NCBI RefSeq assembly: GCF_022024055.1
Contig: NZ_CP091788.1
Span: 1,240,001 to 1,304,000 of the forward strand
Direction of reading: 5' to 3'
From: Prevotella sp. E2-28
Lineage (GTDB): Bacteria > Bacteroidota > Bacteroidia > Bacteroidales > Bacteroidaceae
Length of the DNA stretch: 64,000 nucleotides
The notes beneath the pieces were generated by a model, which saw nothing but the letters and a program-made list of their open reading frames with translations, did no database searches and was not told the DNA's origin. This document shows positions 25,599 through 33,483 of this stretch, piece after piece; positions within the stretch are counted from its first letter, which is position 1; every line of letters begins with the position of its first letter. Position numbers and translations under genes: made by a program.

Positions 25599-26785
25599 TG
25601 ACTAACGGGCAGGGAAGTACTACCATTTGGCTATCCTCTTTGTATTTTGCAAAGGGTATGCCACGTGTTGTCATCTTTGTCATTGCCCTACTGATGTTCC
25701 GCCAAATGGGATTCACGATAACGGAGAGCCTGTGCTGGACTTCTTCGTTCTATCTTCCATGGGTATTGAAAGTTTGGTGGAAGCCTTTTGTTGAAAGAAC
25801 GCGGCACTACCGACTCTGGATTCTTACGACGCAGTTCTTTCTGGCTGTATTCTTTGCGCTGCTGGCTTTCTCGTTGTCGAAAGCATGGCAGGTGGTTAGT
25901 CTTTTGATTGTTGTCTCTTGGCTCACGGCTTTTCATAATGTTGTAGCAGATGAGTTTGCACGTTTGCGGCCTTTGGCTTATCGCCATTCCGTTGTTCAGG
26001 AACTGTTTCGTAAGTTTGCCCTAATAGTAGGGCAGGGAGTACTCTTAGTGTTGGCAGGAAATCTGCAGGTGTTTTATCGTCATGATATGCTTTATGCCTG
26101 GCGCGTGCTGTTTTATTTCCTGTCGGGCATCTTCATGCTGCTGTTCTTTTGGCATGTTTGGATGTTGCCGCGTTCCCGATACGAGGAATATGATACAGTT
26201 GCTTCACAACTCAGTGAGAGTAGGGGGTGGGGAAAGGGAATCCTGTTCCTGCTGTTTTATGCTTTTGCGCAGGCCATGGCGGGCAAGGCGGGCATCCTTT
26301 TCCTGATAGACACTTTCCGCAATGGTGGTGTGGGCTTGTCGCCACAGGAGTTCGGTTTCGTGGTGGGTATCGTGGGCATCGTGGCATTGACTGTAGGTGG
26401 TTTCCTTGGCAGGAAGGCCATCCGTCGTTTCGGTCTCAACCGCTGTCTGATGCCAATGACGCTTTGTATGCTCATTCCCTGCGTTGTCTATGTAGCCCTT
26501 AGCTATTGGCAGCCCCATTCCCTTTTAGTTGTAGGACTGTGTATATTGGCGGAACAGCTGACCTACGGTTTTGGCTTCTCCGTCTATCTGTCGTATCTGA
26601 AACGAATTGAGAATCGTGAGGCGGGAAAATCGCTCATGGCATTTTCCATGTTGTCCGGCTGCCTTGTTTCAGGTCTGTTGCTTCAGTCCCTTGGCTATAA
26701 TGCCTTCTTCGTCTTGTCGCTGTCACTCTCGCTTCTTTCGATATTTTCATCATTAATACTAAAAAAAGAGATAAGAATTTCTTAA
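25595..26785 (+). CDS. MFS transporter, second AmpG-like permease
   Basis: A 396-residue polytopic protein related to its upstream neighbour: YFAKGMPRVVIFVIALLMFR, FYLPWVLKVWWKPFVE and a later VVGIVGIVALTVGGFLGRKA loop shared with it. It lacks the DIAADG segment (NVVADEF instead), so its substrate may differ. It overlaps the first permease by 4 bp. Its stop codon lies in a 7-bp tandem array (26781-26843). Confidence 0.85.
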   Translation: MMTNGQGSTTIWLSSLYFAKGMPRVVIFVIALLMFRQMGFTITESLCWTSSFYLPWVLKVWWKPFVERTRHYRLWILTTQFFLAVFFALLAFSLSKAWQVVSLLIVVSWLTAFHNVVADEFARLRPLAYRHSVVQELFRKFALIVGQGVLLVLAGNLQVFYRHDMLYAWRVLFYFLSGIFMLLFFWHVWMLPRSRYEEYDTVASQLSESRGWGKGILFLLFYAFAQAMAGKAGILFLIDTFRNGGVGLSPQEFGFVVGIVGIVALTVGGFLGRKAIRRFGLNRCLMPMTLCMLIPCVVYVALSYWQPHSLLVVGLCILAEQLTYGFGFSVYLSYLKRIENREAGKSLMAFSMLSGCLVSGLLLQSLGYNAFFVLSLSLSLLSIFSSLILKKEIRIS

Positions 26786-26843
26786 CTCTTAATTCTTACC
26801 TCTTACCTCTCAACTCTCAACTCTTAAGTCTTAACTCTCTAAA
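26781..26843. repeat. 7-bp tandem array between convergent genes
   Basis: Units read CTTAACT, CTTAATT, CTTACCT, CTTACCT, CTCAACT, CTCAACT, CTTAAGT, CTTAACT and CTCTAAA, nine in total. The stop codons of both convergent genes (26783-26785 on plus, 26841-26839 on minus) fall in it. Confidence 0.85.
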
Positions 26844-27753
26844 TTCCCAGTCCTCCTTGAAACGATAAATCCACGGCTTTGCTTTGCTGTATGCGAGAGT
26901 AGGGCGGTACGTCGTTTGTCACCCAGATGTTACCACCGATGATAGAGTGGTGACCAATAGTGATACGTCCCAGGATAGAAGCATTTGAATAAACGGTGAC
27001 ATGATCCTCGATGATGGGGTGACGAGGAATGTTCAGCATGTTGCCGTTCTCGTCATAGCGGAAGCTCTTGGCACCCAGTGTCACACCCTGATACAGCGTC
27101 ACGTGATTGCCGATGATAGCAGTCTCACCAATCACCACACCCGTGCCGTGGTCAATAGCGAAGTATTCGCCAATCTTTGCACCTGGGTGGATATCAATAC
27201 CAGTTCTTGAGTGAGCCAGCTCCGTGATGATACGGGGGATGACGGGTACCTGCATCAGGTGCAGCACATGCGCAATACGATAGTGGGTCATCGTGTTCAT
27301 CACAGGATAACAGTATATTACCTCACCATAGTTGGTGGCTGCGGGGTCACTCTGGAACATCGCCTCCACATCAGTATAGAGCAGACGCTTCACCTCGGGC
27401 AACTGGTCAATGAACTGCAAAGCCAGCTTTTCTGCAGAACTAAGAATCTGCTCCTCGGAACAGTCACAATCCTCACAAAACTGCATACCACGTGCTATCT
27501 GGCGCTTCAGCAGGTTGTAGAGCTCATCCATGCTCACGCCGATATGGTAAGAGCGCATCTTCTCGTCACTCTGACGCTTGTGGAAATAGTCGGTGAAGAT
27601 GATGTCCTTACACAGACTCACAATACGTCTTACCTCTTCTACACTTGGCATCGGCGCTGTTCCTGCGGGCATCATGTCACGCTCGCGCTCCGATAGCTTC
27701 GACAGTTTGGCTACGTTTCTCTGTAGCACCTCGTTCAGTTTGTCCTGTTCCAT
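26839..27753 (-). CDS. epsC: Serine O-acetyltransferase (EpsC/CysE type)
   Basis: Transfers acetyl from acetyl-CoA to serine, the first step to cysteine. It has 304 residues: an N-terminal helical domain (1-180) and a left-handed beta-helix (about 190-290) with hexapeptide repeats and the catalytic region SRTGIDIHPGAKIG, IDHGTGVVIGETA and LGAKSF. It starts 25 bp downstream of the glutamine synthetase stop in the same direction. The long helical N-terminus is typical of the EpsC-like Bacteroidetes form. Confidence 0.92.
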   Translation of the reverse strand: MEQDKLNEVLQRNVAKLSKLSERERDMMPAGTAPMPSVEEVRRIVSLCKDIIFTDYFHKRQSDEKMRSYHIGVSMDELYNLLKRQIARGMQFCEDCDCSEEQILSSAEKLALQFIDQLPEVKRLLYTDVEAMFQSDPAATNYGEVIYCYPVMNTMTHYRIAHVLHLMQVPVIPRIITELAHSRTGIDIHPGAKIGEYFAIDHGTGVVIGETAIIGNHVTLYQGVTLGAKSFRYDENGNMLNIPRHPIIEDHVTVYSNASILGRITIGHHSIIGGNIWVTNDVPPYSRIQQSKAVDLSFQGGLGI

Positions 27754-27778
27754 CTGTGTCAGTTTTGTTGGGGTTGTC

Positions 27779-29971
27779 TTATCTGATAAACAGCAGTTCG
27801 CGGTATTTTGGCAGTGTCCAGAGTCCGTCCTCTACAATCAGCTCCAGCTTGTCAATCTCCTTGCGAATAGCCTCCATGTGAGGACATACGGTGTCGTGAT
27901 ACTGAATGGCACGCTGGTGGATATCCTCAATGCGGTTAGCCACACGACGAGCCTCGGTCAGGTCTTCTACAAACTGCTCAATCTTCTCTGTGCGCTCTGC
28001 AATCTCCTCAATGAGTTTCATGTTACGGCTCGACAGGCGCTCGGCACGCTCAGCAGAGAATACTTCCTTCATGCCCTGTACGTTCTTGATGAGCTTACTC
28101 TGATAGTGGGTAGCCACGGGGATGATGTGATTCATGGCGAGGTCGCCCAGTACGCGGGCTTCAATCTGTACGGTCTTCACGTACATCTCCCATTTCACTT
28201 CATTGCGGGCTTCCAACTCCTTCTTGTTCATTACCTTGGTGCTCTCAAACATCTTGATGCTTGACTCGTCAAGGTAATGCTCGAAGATAACGGGGCACGA
28301 CTTCTCTACGTCGAGTCCGCGCTTGGCAGCCTCTTTCACCCATTCCTCTGAGTAACCATTACCATCGAAGCGGATAGGCTTACAGGTCTTTACGTCGTCT
28401 TTCAGAACCTCGAGGATAGCCTGAATCTTATCTGTTCCTTTCGCAATCTTAGCATCTACGCGCTCCTTGAATGAAGCCAGTGCTTCTGCCATAGCGGCGT
28501 TCAGAGCTATCATGGCGCTGGCGCAGTTCACGCTGGAACCAGGTGCACGGAACTCGAAGCGGTTACCTGTGAAGGCAAAGGGTGACGTGCGGTTGCGGTC
28601 TGTGTTATCCACCACGAGGTCAGGAATCTGGGGAATGTCAATCTCCATGCCCTGCTTACCCTTCAGGTTGAAGAGCTCGTTGGTCTCTGATGTCTCAATA
28701 TGGTTCAGCACCTCAGTGAGCTGAGTGCCCAGGAATGAACTGATGATGGCAGGAGGTGCCTCGTTGCCACCCAGACGGTGGGCATTGGTGGCACTCATAA
28801 TACTAGCCTTCAGCAATCCGTTATGATGATATACGGCCATCAGCGTCTCCACGATGAAGGTGATGAAACGCAGGTTCTCTTCAGGTGTGGTACCAGGTGC
28901 GTGGAGCAGCACACCATTGTCGGCGCTGAGACTCCAGTTGCAGTGCTTACCACTACCATTGATGCCGTCGAAGGGCTTTTCGTGGAGCAACACACGGAAA
29001 CCATGCTTGCGAGCCACCTTCTTCATCAGACTCATCAGGAGCATGTTATGGTCAACAGCCAAGTTACACTCCTCGAAGATAGGAGCCAACTCAAACTGGT
29101 TGGGTGCCACCTCGTTATGGCGGGTCTTCACAGGGATAGCCAATTCCAGTGACTGTATCTCAAGGTCTTTCATGAAGGCCTGTACACGATCGGGGATGGT
29201 ACCAAAATAGTGGTCGTCCATCTGCTGGTTCTTCGCACTCTCATGTCCCATCAGCGTGCGACCCGTCATCAGCAGGTCAGGGCGAGCAGAGTAAAGACCC
29301 TCGTCCACGAGGAAGTACTCCTGTTCCCAACCTAGGTTCACCTGCACCTTGGTCACGTCGTCATAGAACAACTGGCAAACATCCTTTGCGGCTTTGCTCA
29401 CAGCGTGGAGGGCTCTCAACAGCGGAGCCTTGTAGTCCAGAGCTTCACCCGTATAGGCGATGAAGATGGTGGGGATACACAGCGTGTCGTCAATGATAAA
29501 CACGGGCGATGTGGGGTCCCAAGCGCTATAGCCGCGAGCCTCGAACGTGTTACGGATACCACCGTTGGGGAATGAGCTGGCATCGGGCTCCTGCTGTACC
29601 AGCAGCTTGCCAGAGAATTTCTCTATCATGCCGCCCTTGCCGTCGTGCTCTACGAAGGCATCGTGCTTCTCGGCAGTACCCTCTGTCAAGGGTTGGAACC
29701 AGTGTGTATAGTGTGTCACACCCATTTCCAGTGCCCATTTCTTCATGCCGTCAGCCACTGCATCAGCGATTGAGCGGTCCAGACTGGCACCATTATCCAT
29801 CACATCAATCATCTTGTCGTAGATGTCCTTTGGCAGGTATTTGTACATCTTCTGACGATTAAAAACATACTTGCCAAAATACTCAGAAGGGCGCTCTGCG
29901 GGCGCCTTCACATCGAGAGCGTGCTTCTTGAACGCCTCTTCTACTACCTGAAATCTTAAGTTGTTTGCCAT
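27779..29971 (-). CDS. glnN: Glutamine synthetase type III
   Basis: ATP-dependent glutamine synthesis from glutamate and ammonia. About 730 residues from the ATG at 29971 (MANNLRFQVVEEAF), the large GSIII size. Typical segments are GGIRNTFEARGYSAWDPTSP, GWEQEYFLVD (metal Glu), KTRHNEVAPNQFELAPIFEE, GINGSGKHCNWSLS (ammonia/glutamate site) and NRFEFRAPGSSVNCA. The first ATG at 30034 would add 21 residues, but RBS-like AGAAGG before 29971 favours the inner start. GSIII is the main enzyme in Bacteroides and Prevotella. Confidence 0.95.
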   Translation of the reverse strand: MANNLRFQVVEEAFKKHALDVKAPAERPSEYFGKYVFNRQKMYKYLPKDIYDKMIDVMDNGASLDRSIADAVADGMKKWALEMGVTHYTHWFQPLTEGTAEKHDAFVEHDGKGGMIEKFSGKLLVQQEPDASSFPNGGIRNTFEARGYSAWDPTSPVFIIDDTLCIPTIFIAYTGEALDYKAPLLRALHAVSKAAKDVCQLFYDDVTKVQVNLGWEQEYFLVDEGLYSARPDLLMTGRTLMGHESAKNQQMDDHYFGTIPDRVQAFMKDLEIQSLELAIPVKTRHNEVAPNQFELAPIFEECNLAVDHNMLLMSLMKKVARKHGFRVLLHEKPFDGINGSGKHCNWSLSADNGVLLHAPGTTPEENLRFITFIVETLMAVYHHNGLLKASIMSATNAHRLGGNEAPPAIISSFLGTQLTEVLNHIETSETNELFNLKGKQGMEIDIPQIPDLVVDNTDRNRTSPFAFTGNRFEFRAPGSSVNCASAMIALNAAMAEALASFKERVDAKIAKGTDKIQAILEVLKDDVKTCKPIRFDGNGYSEEWVKEAAKRGLDVEKSCPVIFEHYLDESSIKMFESTKVMNKKELEARNEVKWEMYVKTVQIEARVLGDLAMNHIIPVATHYQSKLIKNVQGMKEVFSAERAERLSSRNMKLIEEIAERTEKIEQFVEDLTEARRVANRIEDIHQRAIQYHDTVCPHMEAIRKEIDKLELIVEDGLWTLPKYRELLFIR

Positions 29972-30052
29972 TGCCTTCTCTAATTTTGGCTGCGAAGGTA
30001 CGAATATTTTCGCAAACAACAAAGACTTTGGCATTTTTTCGTTAAAACAGGG

Positions 30053-33000
30053 CTATTTCTTAAGCAGTTTCACAGTCTTACTGCCGTTGCTGATGATGTT
30101 GACACCCGACGTCATCTGGTTACGTCGGGTGCCATTGATGTTATAGTTCGTTAGATTCTTGTGCTGAATGGTGGTAACAGGTGTAATGCCTACGGCAACG
30201 TTCAACTCCTGTTGGAGCTTCTTCAGGTCGGACGTAAAGCCCACGTAGCTGATGACGGAGCGTCCCTGCGCATTGGTGGAGGTCATGCCGAAGATGGTCT
30301 CTCCCGTCAGCTGGTATCCTGTGTTCTCGTCGATGCTCCAGGCAATCATGATGCGACCGTCCTTCAAGGTGCGCACATCAGCAGGATTGACGATGTTCAC
30401 CCAGTTGCCGTTGATGTACCAGAGTTGCGAGTCATTTTTGTTTTTCGATATATCAGTAGCCACCACGACGAGGTATTTCATGCCCGGCTCCATAAATTTC
30501 TTCTCCGAATACTTCAGGGCGATATTCTGCGCTCCGGTCTTGGTTATCGTGATGGTGTTGTCCTTGCTGCTATAGGTGATGTCAGAGGCGCCGAGACGGT
30601 CGGCCACACGGTTCTTGTACCAGTCGTAGGCTTTCCAGTTGTAGAGATTCGTGGGGACGGAGGCATCCACGCCGATGGTGGTCTGATGACTGGTGCCAAG
30701 CCCGTCGGTATAGGTCACGTTGATATCGGCGTGACCTTCTTTCTGACCAGCATAAATAATACCGTCGCGTACGGTTGCCACCTCTGGGTCGCTACTCTCG
30801 CAAACAGCATCGAGGGTGACAAACTGTGATGTGCCGTCGGCCAGCTTTGCCTTGATGGCAAAGGTCTGGCTCTGGCCCAAATAGAGGTTGACAGTAGAGG
30901 GTGTGGCCTGGATACTCTGAATGGCGGTCACATCCTCGGTTGTAGGATTCTCGTTGTCAATCTTCACGCTGACTTCTGTTCCCGTATATCTCACTTCCTT
31001 ACTGAAGCACTGCGACTGCTGTATGCCCAGACCCATGCGCTTCTCGGCATCGACCAACACGATGCGGAAGGTGCGACTCTGCAGCATACCGTCGAATGCA
31101 CCGCTGCGTGCACCGATGGTGAGGGTCTGCGTCTCGTCGTTCCATGAGAAGGGAATCTCCGTGAAGCGTCCCTGTTCGTAGTTATAGTTGTCGCGCTCGT
31201 CCTCGTAGAGGGTGAATGTGCCGTCAGCACCAGGATAGATGCGTATCTCCAGGTTGTCCCAGTTGCTCTGTTCGCTATACTGCACCTTCGGTCCCCATGG
31301 CATGATGGTGCCCTGACGTACATAGAGGGGCAGCAGCGCCAGGTTGACGTCGCGCTTCACGGTCTTTCCTCCGTCGTATTGCTGTCCGTTCCAAATATCT
31401 GTCCAGCCCTCGCCCTTCGGCAGATAGACGTTGCGTTGCGTAGCCTGCGACTTCACCACGGGAGCCACCAGCAGATTGCTTCCAAACATAAACTGATCCT
31501 TCAGGTTGTGGGTGGCAGCATCCGCAGGGTAGGCGATACCCATTGCACGCATAAACGAATAACCTTCGTTGTAAACACGTCGGTCTGTGCTGTAGATATA
31601 AGGTAGCAGGGCATAGCGCAGGTTGATATAGCGATTGATGATGTCATAGTAGCTCTCGCCCTCCTTGCCAAACTGGTAGATGGCGCGGTCGGTGCTCGAA
31701 CCGTGACTACGCATGATGGTGCAGAATGTGCCGAACTGAATCCATCGGCAGTAGAGCTCGTCGTAGATATCCTGTCCTGGGCCACGGAAAGAACCATTGA
31801 AGAAACCACCGATGTCGCTGTTCCAACTGGGAATACCACAGGCTGAATAGTTCAAGGCAGCAGGAATCTGATTCCCTAATGTCTCCCACGAAGCGGTGAT
31901 GTCACCACTCCAAGTGCCTGCACCATAGCGCTGCATACCGATGAAACCCGAACGAGTCATAATCATCACACGACGGGCCTCGGTCTCAGGGGCTTTCTGT
32001 CCACGGTGACCGTCATACACACCGCTGGCATGCATCAGTGGGAACACATTTCGCATCGCACGCCATGTATGGGTCGTTTCGAGCGAATACGGGTTCAGGG
32101 TGGCATTGTCCTCATCATCTTTGTTCAACACGATGAAGTCGCTAGTCTTCTCCCAGTCCTCACCACTTTGGTAGTGATCGGGTTCTGATGAATCCACCCA
32201 GTAAGCATCTACACCTTTGTTTACCAGTCCTTCGTAGAGACACTGCCAATAGTACTTGCGAGCTGACAGCTGATAAGGGCAGTAGATGCCCACGCCCTCG
32301 TTGTTGGGCCATGTGGACGACATGATGTCGTTGCCCATTTTCATCAGTTGGTTCTTCTCCTTGAAGTGTGCAAACTGTTTGGTGTCGCGTCCAAAGTTTG
32401 CCCAAATAGAAATCAGCAGGTGGGCACCGTCATTGTGCATGCCGTTAATCATCTGCGGATAGGTGGTATTGAACTCCGGATTAAGGAATTCCATAGCGTT
32501 CCACTGGTTGTTGCCGCCCCAGTACTGCCAGTCCTGCACTACACAGTCGATGGGCACCTTCTGTGAACGGTATTTCTGCAGCACGCCCAAGGTCTCCGTA
32601 GCACTCTTATAGCGCTCCTTGCTCTGGAAGTAGCCGAAAGTCCACAGTGGCACCATCGTGGCCTGTCCCGAGAGCTGTCGCACCAGTCGCTGCACATCAT
32701 CACCATCAGTCTGCGAACCTACCAACACGTAGTAATCCACGGCATGTGCTGCCTCGGTCTTAAAGGTGGTACCGTTGGATGTGTCGTCGCTGAAGTCGCA
32801 TGGGCCGTAGAGGTCCCAGTAGAGACCGTAGCCACGGGTAGAGTGGATGAACGGAATCCATACCGACATATTGTTCTGCACCATGTGGCTGTAGCTCTTG
32901 TTGCGATGGTTCAGTGTGCCGTCCTGCACCTGTCCCAGTCCGTAGATGGCCTCGCCTGTTGAGAGGCGGAACGACTGTGACACATTGTAGGGGTCGATGG

Positions 33001-33382
33001 TGTGTGCCGTACGTTTGGTGAACGTGGCTTTCGTGCGCTCCTTAATGAGTACGGTGCCGTCTGGACGGAAGAATCCGAGCACGCCCGTCAGTTTGTTGCA
33101 GGTCACCATCACCTTGTCCGTCAGCAGCGTGTCAACTGAGTTTCCTTCTTTTTTCGTAGGGTTCACCTCCTGTGGCGTCATCGTCACCACCACCTTCGGG
33201 TCGGTCTTGCTCAGGGCATCCGCTTTTTGATACTTCGTTACTCGCACGATGTCGGGTGAGTAGAACTTCACTTCCGTCACAATACCGTTATTAGTAATCG
33301 TGTAGTCCTGCGCTTTTGTTGGCATCAGGGAGGTGGCCATCAAAGCCACAAAGATCATTCGTTTCATTTCACTTTTTTTCAT
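30053..33382 (-). CDS. GH31 family glycoside hydrolase, exported, with Ig-like and sorting-like C-terminus
   Basis: A 1109-residue exported enzyme, probably alpha-glucosidase or alpha-xylosidase. Signal peptide at 1-24 (MKRMIFVALMATSLMPTKA). The GH31 barrel holds the nucleophile Asp in DAYWVDSSEPDHY (about 395) and the acid/base Asp in TWSGDITASW (about 495). DUF5110-like beta domains follow, then a bacterial Ig-like domain (about 840-915). The last 35 residues (YNINGTRR... ending in KTVKLLKK) resemble a T9SS-type C-terminal signal. It lies downstream of the AraC-type sensor in the same direction, which probably controls it. Confidence 0.92.
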   Translation of the reverse strand: MKKSEMKRMIFVALMATSLMPTKAQDYTITNNGIVTEVKFYSPDIVRVTKYQKADALSKTDPKVVVTMTPQEVNPTKKEGNSVDTLLTDKVMVTCNKLTGVLGFFRPDGTVLIKERTKATFTKRTAHTIDPYNVSQSFRLSTGEAIYGLGQVQDGTLNHRNKSYSHMVQNNMSVWIPFIHSTRGYGLYWDLYGPCDFSDDTSNGTTFKTEAAHAVDYYVLVGSQTDGDDVQRLVRQLSGQATMVPLWTFGYFQSKERYKSATETLGVLQKYRSQKVPIDCVVQDWQYWGGNNQWNAMEFLNPEFNTTYPQMINGMHNDGAHLLISIWANFGRDTKQFAHFKEKNQLMKMGNDIMSSTWPNNEGVGIYCPYQLSARKYYWQCLYEGLVNKGVDAYWVDSSEPDHYQSGEDWEKTSDFIVLNKDDEDNATLNPYSLETTHTWRAMRNVFPLMHASGVYDGHRGQKAPETEARRVMIMTRSGFIGMQRYGAGTWSGDITASWETLGNQIPAALNYSACGIPSWNSDIGGFFNGSFRGPGQDIYDELYCRWIQFGTFCTIMRSHGSSTDRAIYQFGKEGESYYDIINRYINLRYALLPYIYSTDRRVYNEGYSFMRAMGIAYPADAATHNLKDQFMFGSNLLVAPVVKSQATQRNVYLPKGEGWTDIWNGQQYDGGKTVKRDVNLALLPLYVRQGTIMPWGPKVQYSEQSNWDNLEIRIYPGADGTFTLYEDERDNYNYEQGRFTEIPFSWNDETQTLTIGARSGAFDGMLQSRTFRIVLVDAEKRMGLGIQQSQCFSKEVRYTGTEVSVKIDNENPTTEDVTAIQSIQATPSTVNLYLGQSQTFAIKAKLADGTSQFVTLDAVCESSDPEVATVRDGIIYAGQKEGHADINVTYTDGLGTSHQTTIGVDASVPTNLYNWKAYDWYKNRVADRLGASDITYSSKDNTITITKTGAQNIALKYSEKKFMEPGMKYLVVVATDISKNKNDSQLWYINGNWVNIVNPADVRTLKDGRIMIAWSIDENTGYQLTGETIFGMTSTNAQGRSVISYVGFTSDLKKLQQELNVAVGITPVTTIQHKNLTNYNINGTRRNQMTSGVNIISNGSKTVKLLKK

Positions 33383-33483
33383 TATGGGTTAAGATTGTTT
33401 TCTCGGCTGCAAAGTTACTGCTAATCCGCAGAAAAAGCATAACAACCATGTTGAAACAAATGGTAATCATGTTGAAAAACGCC

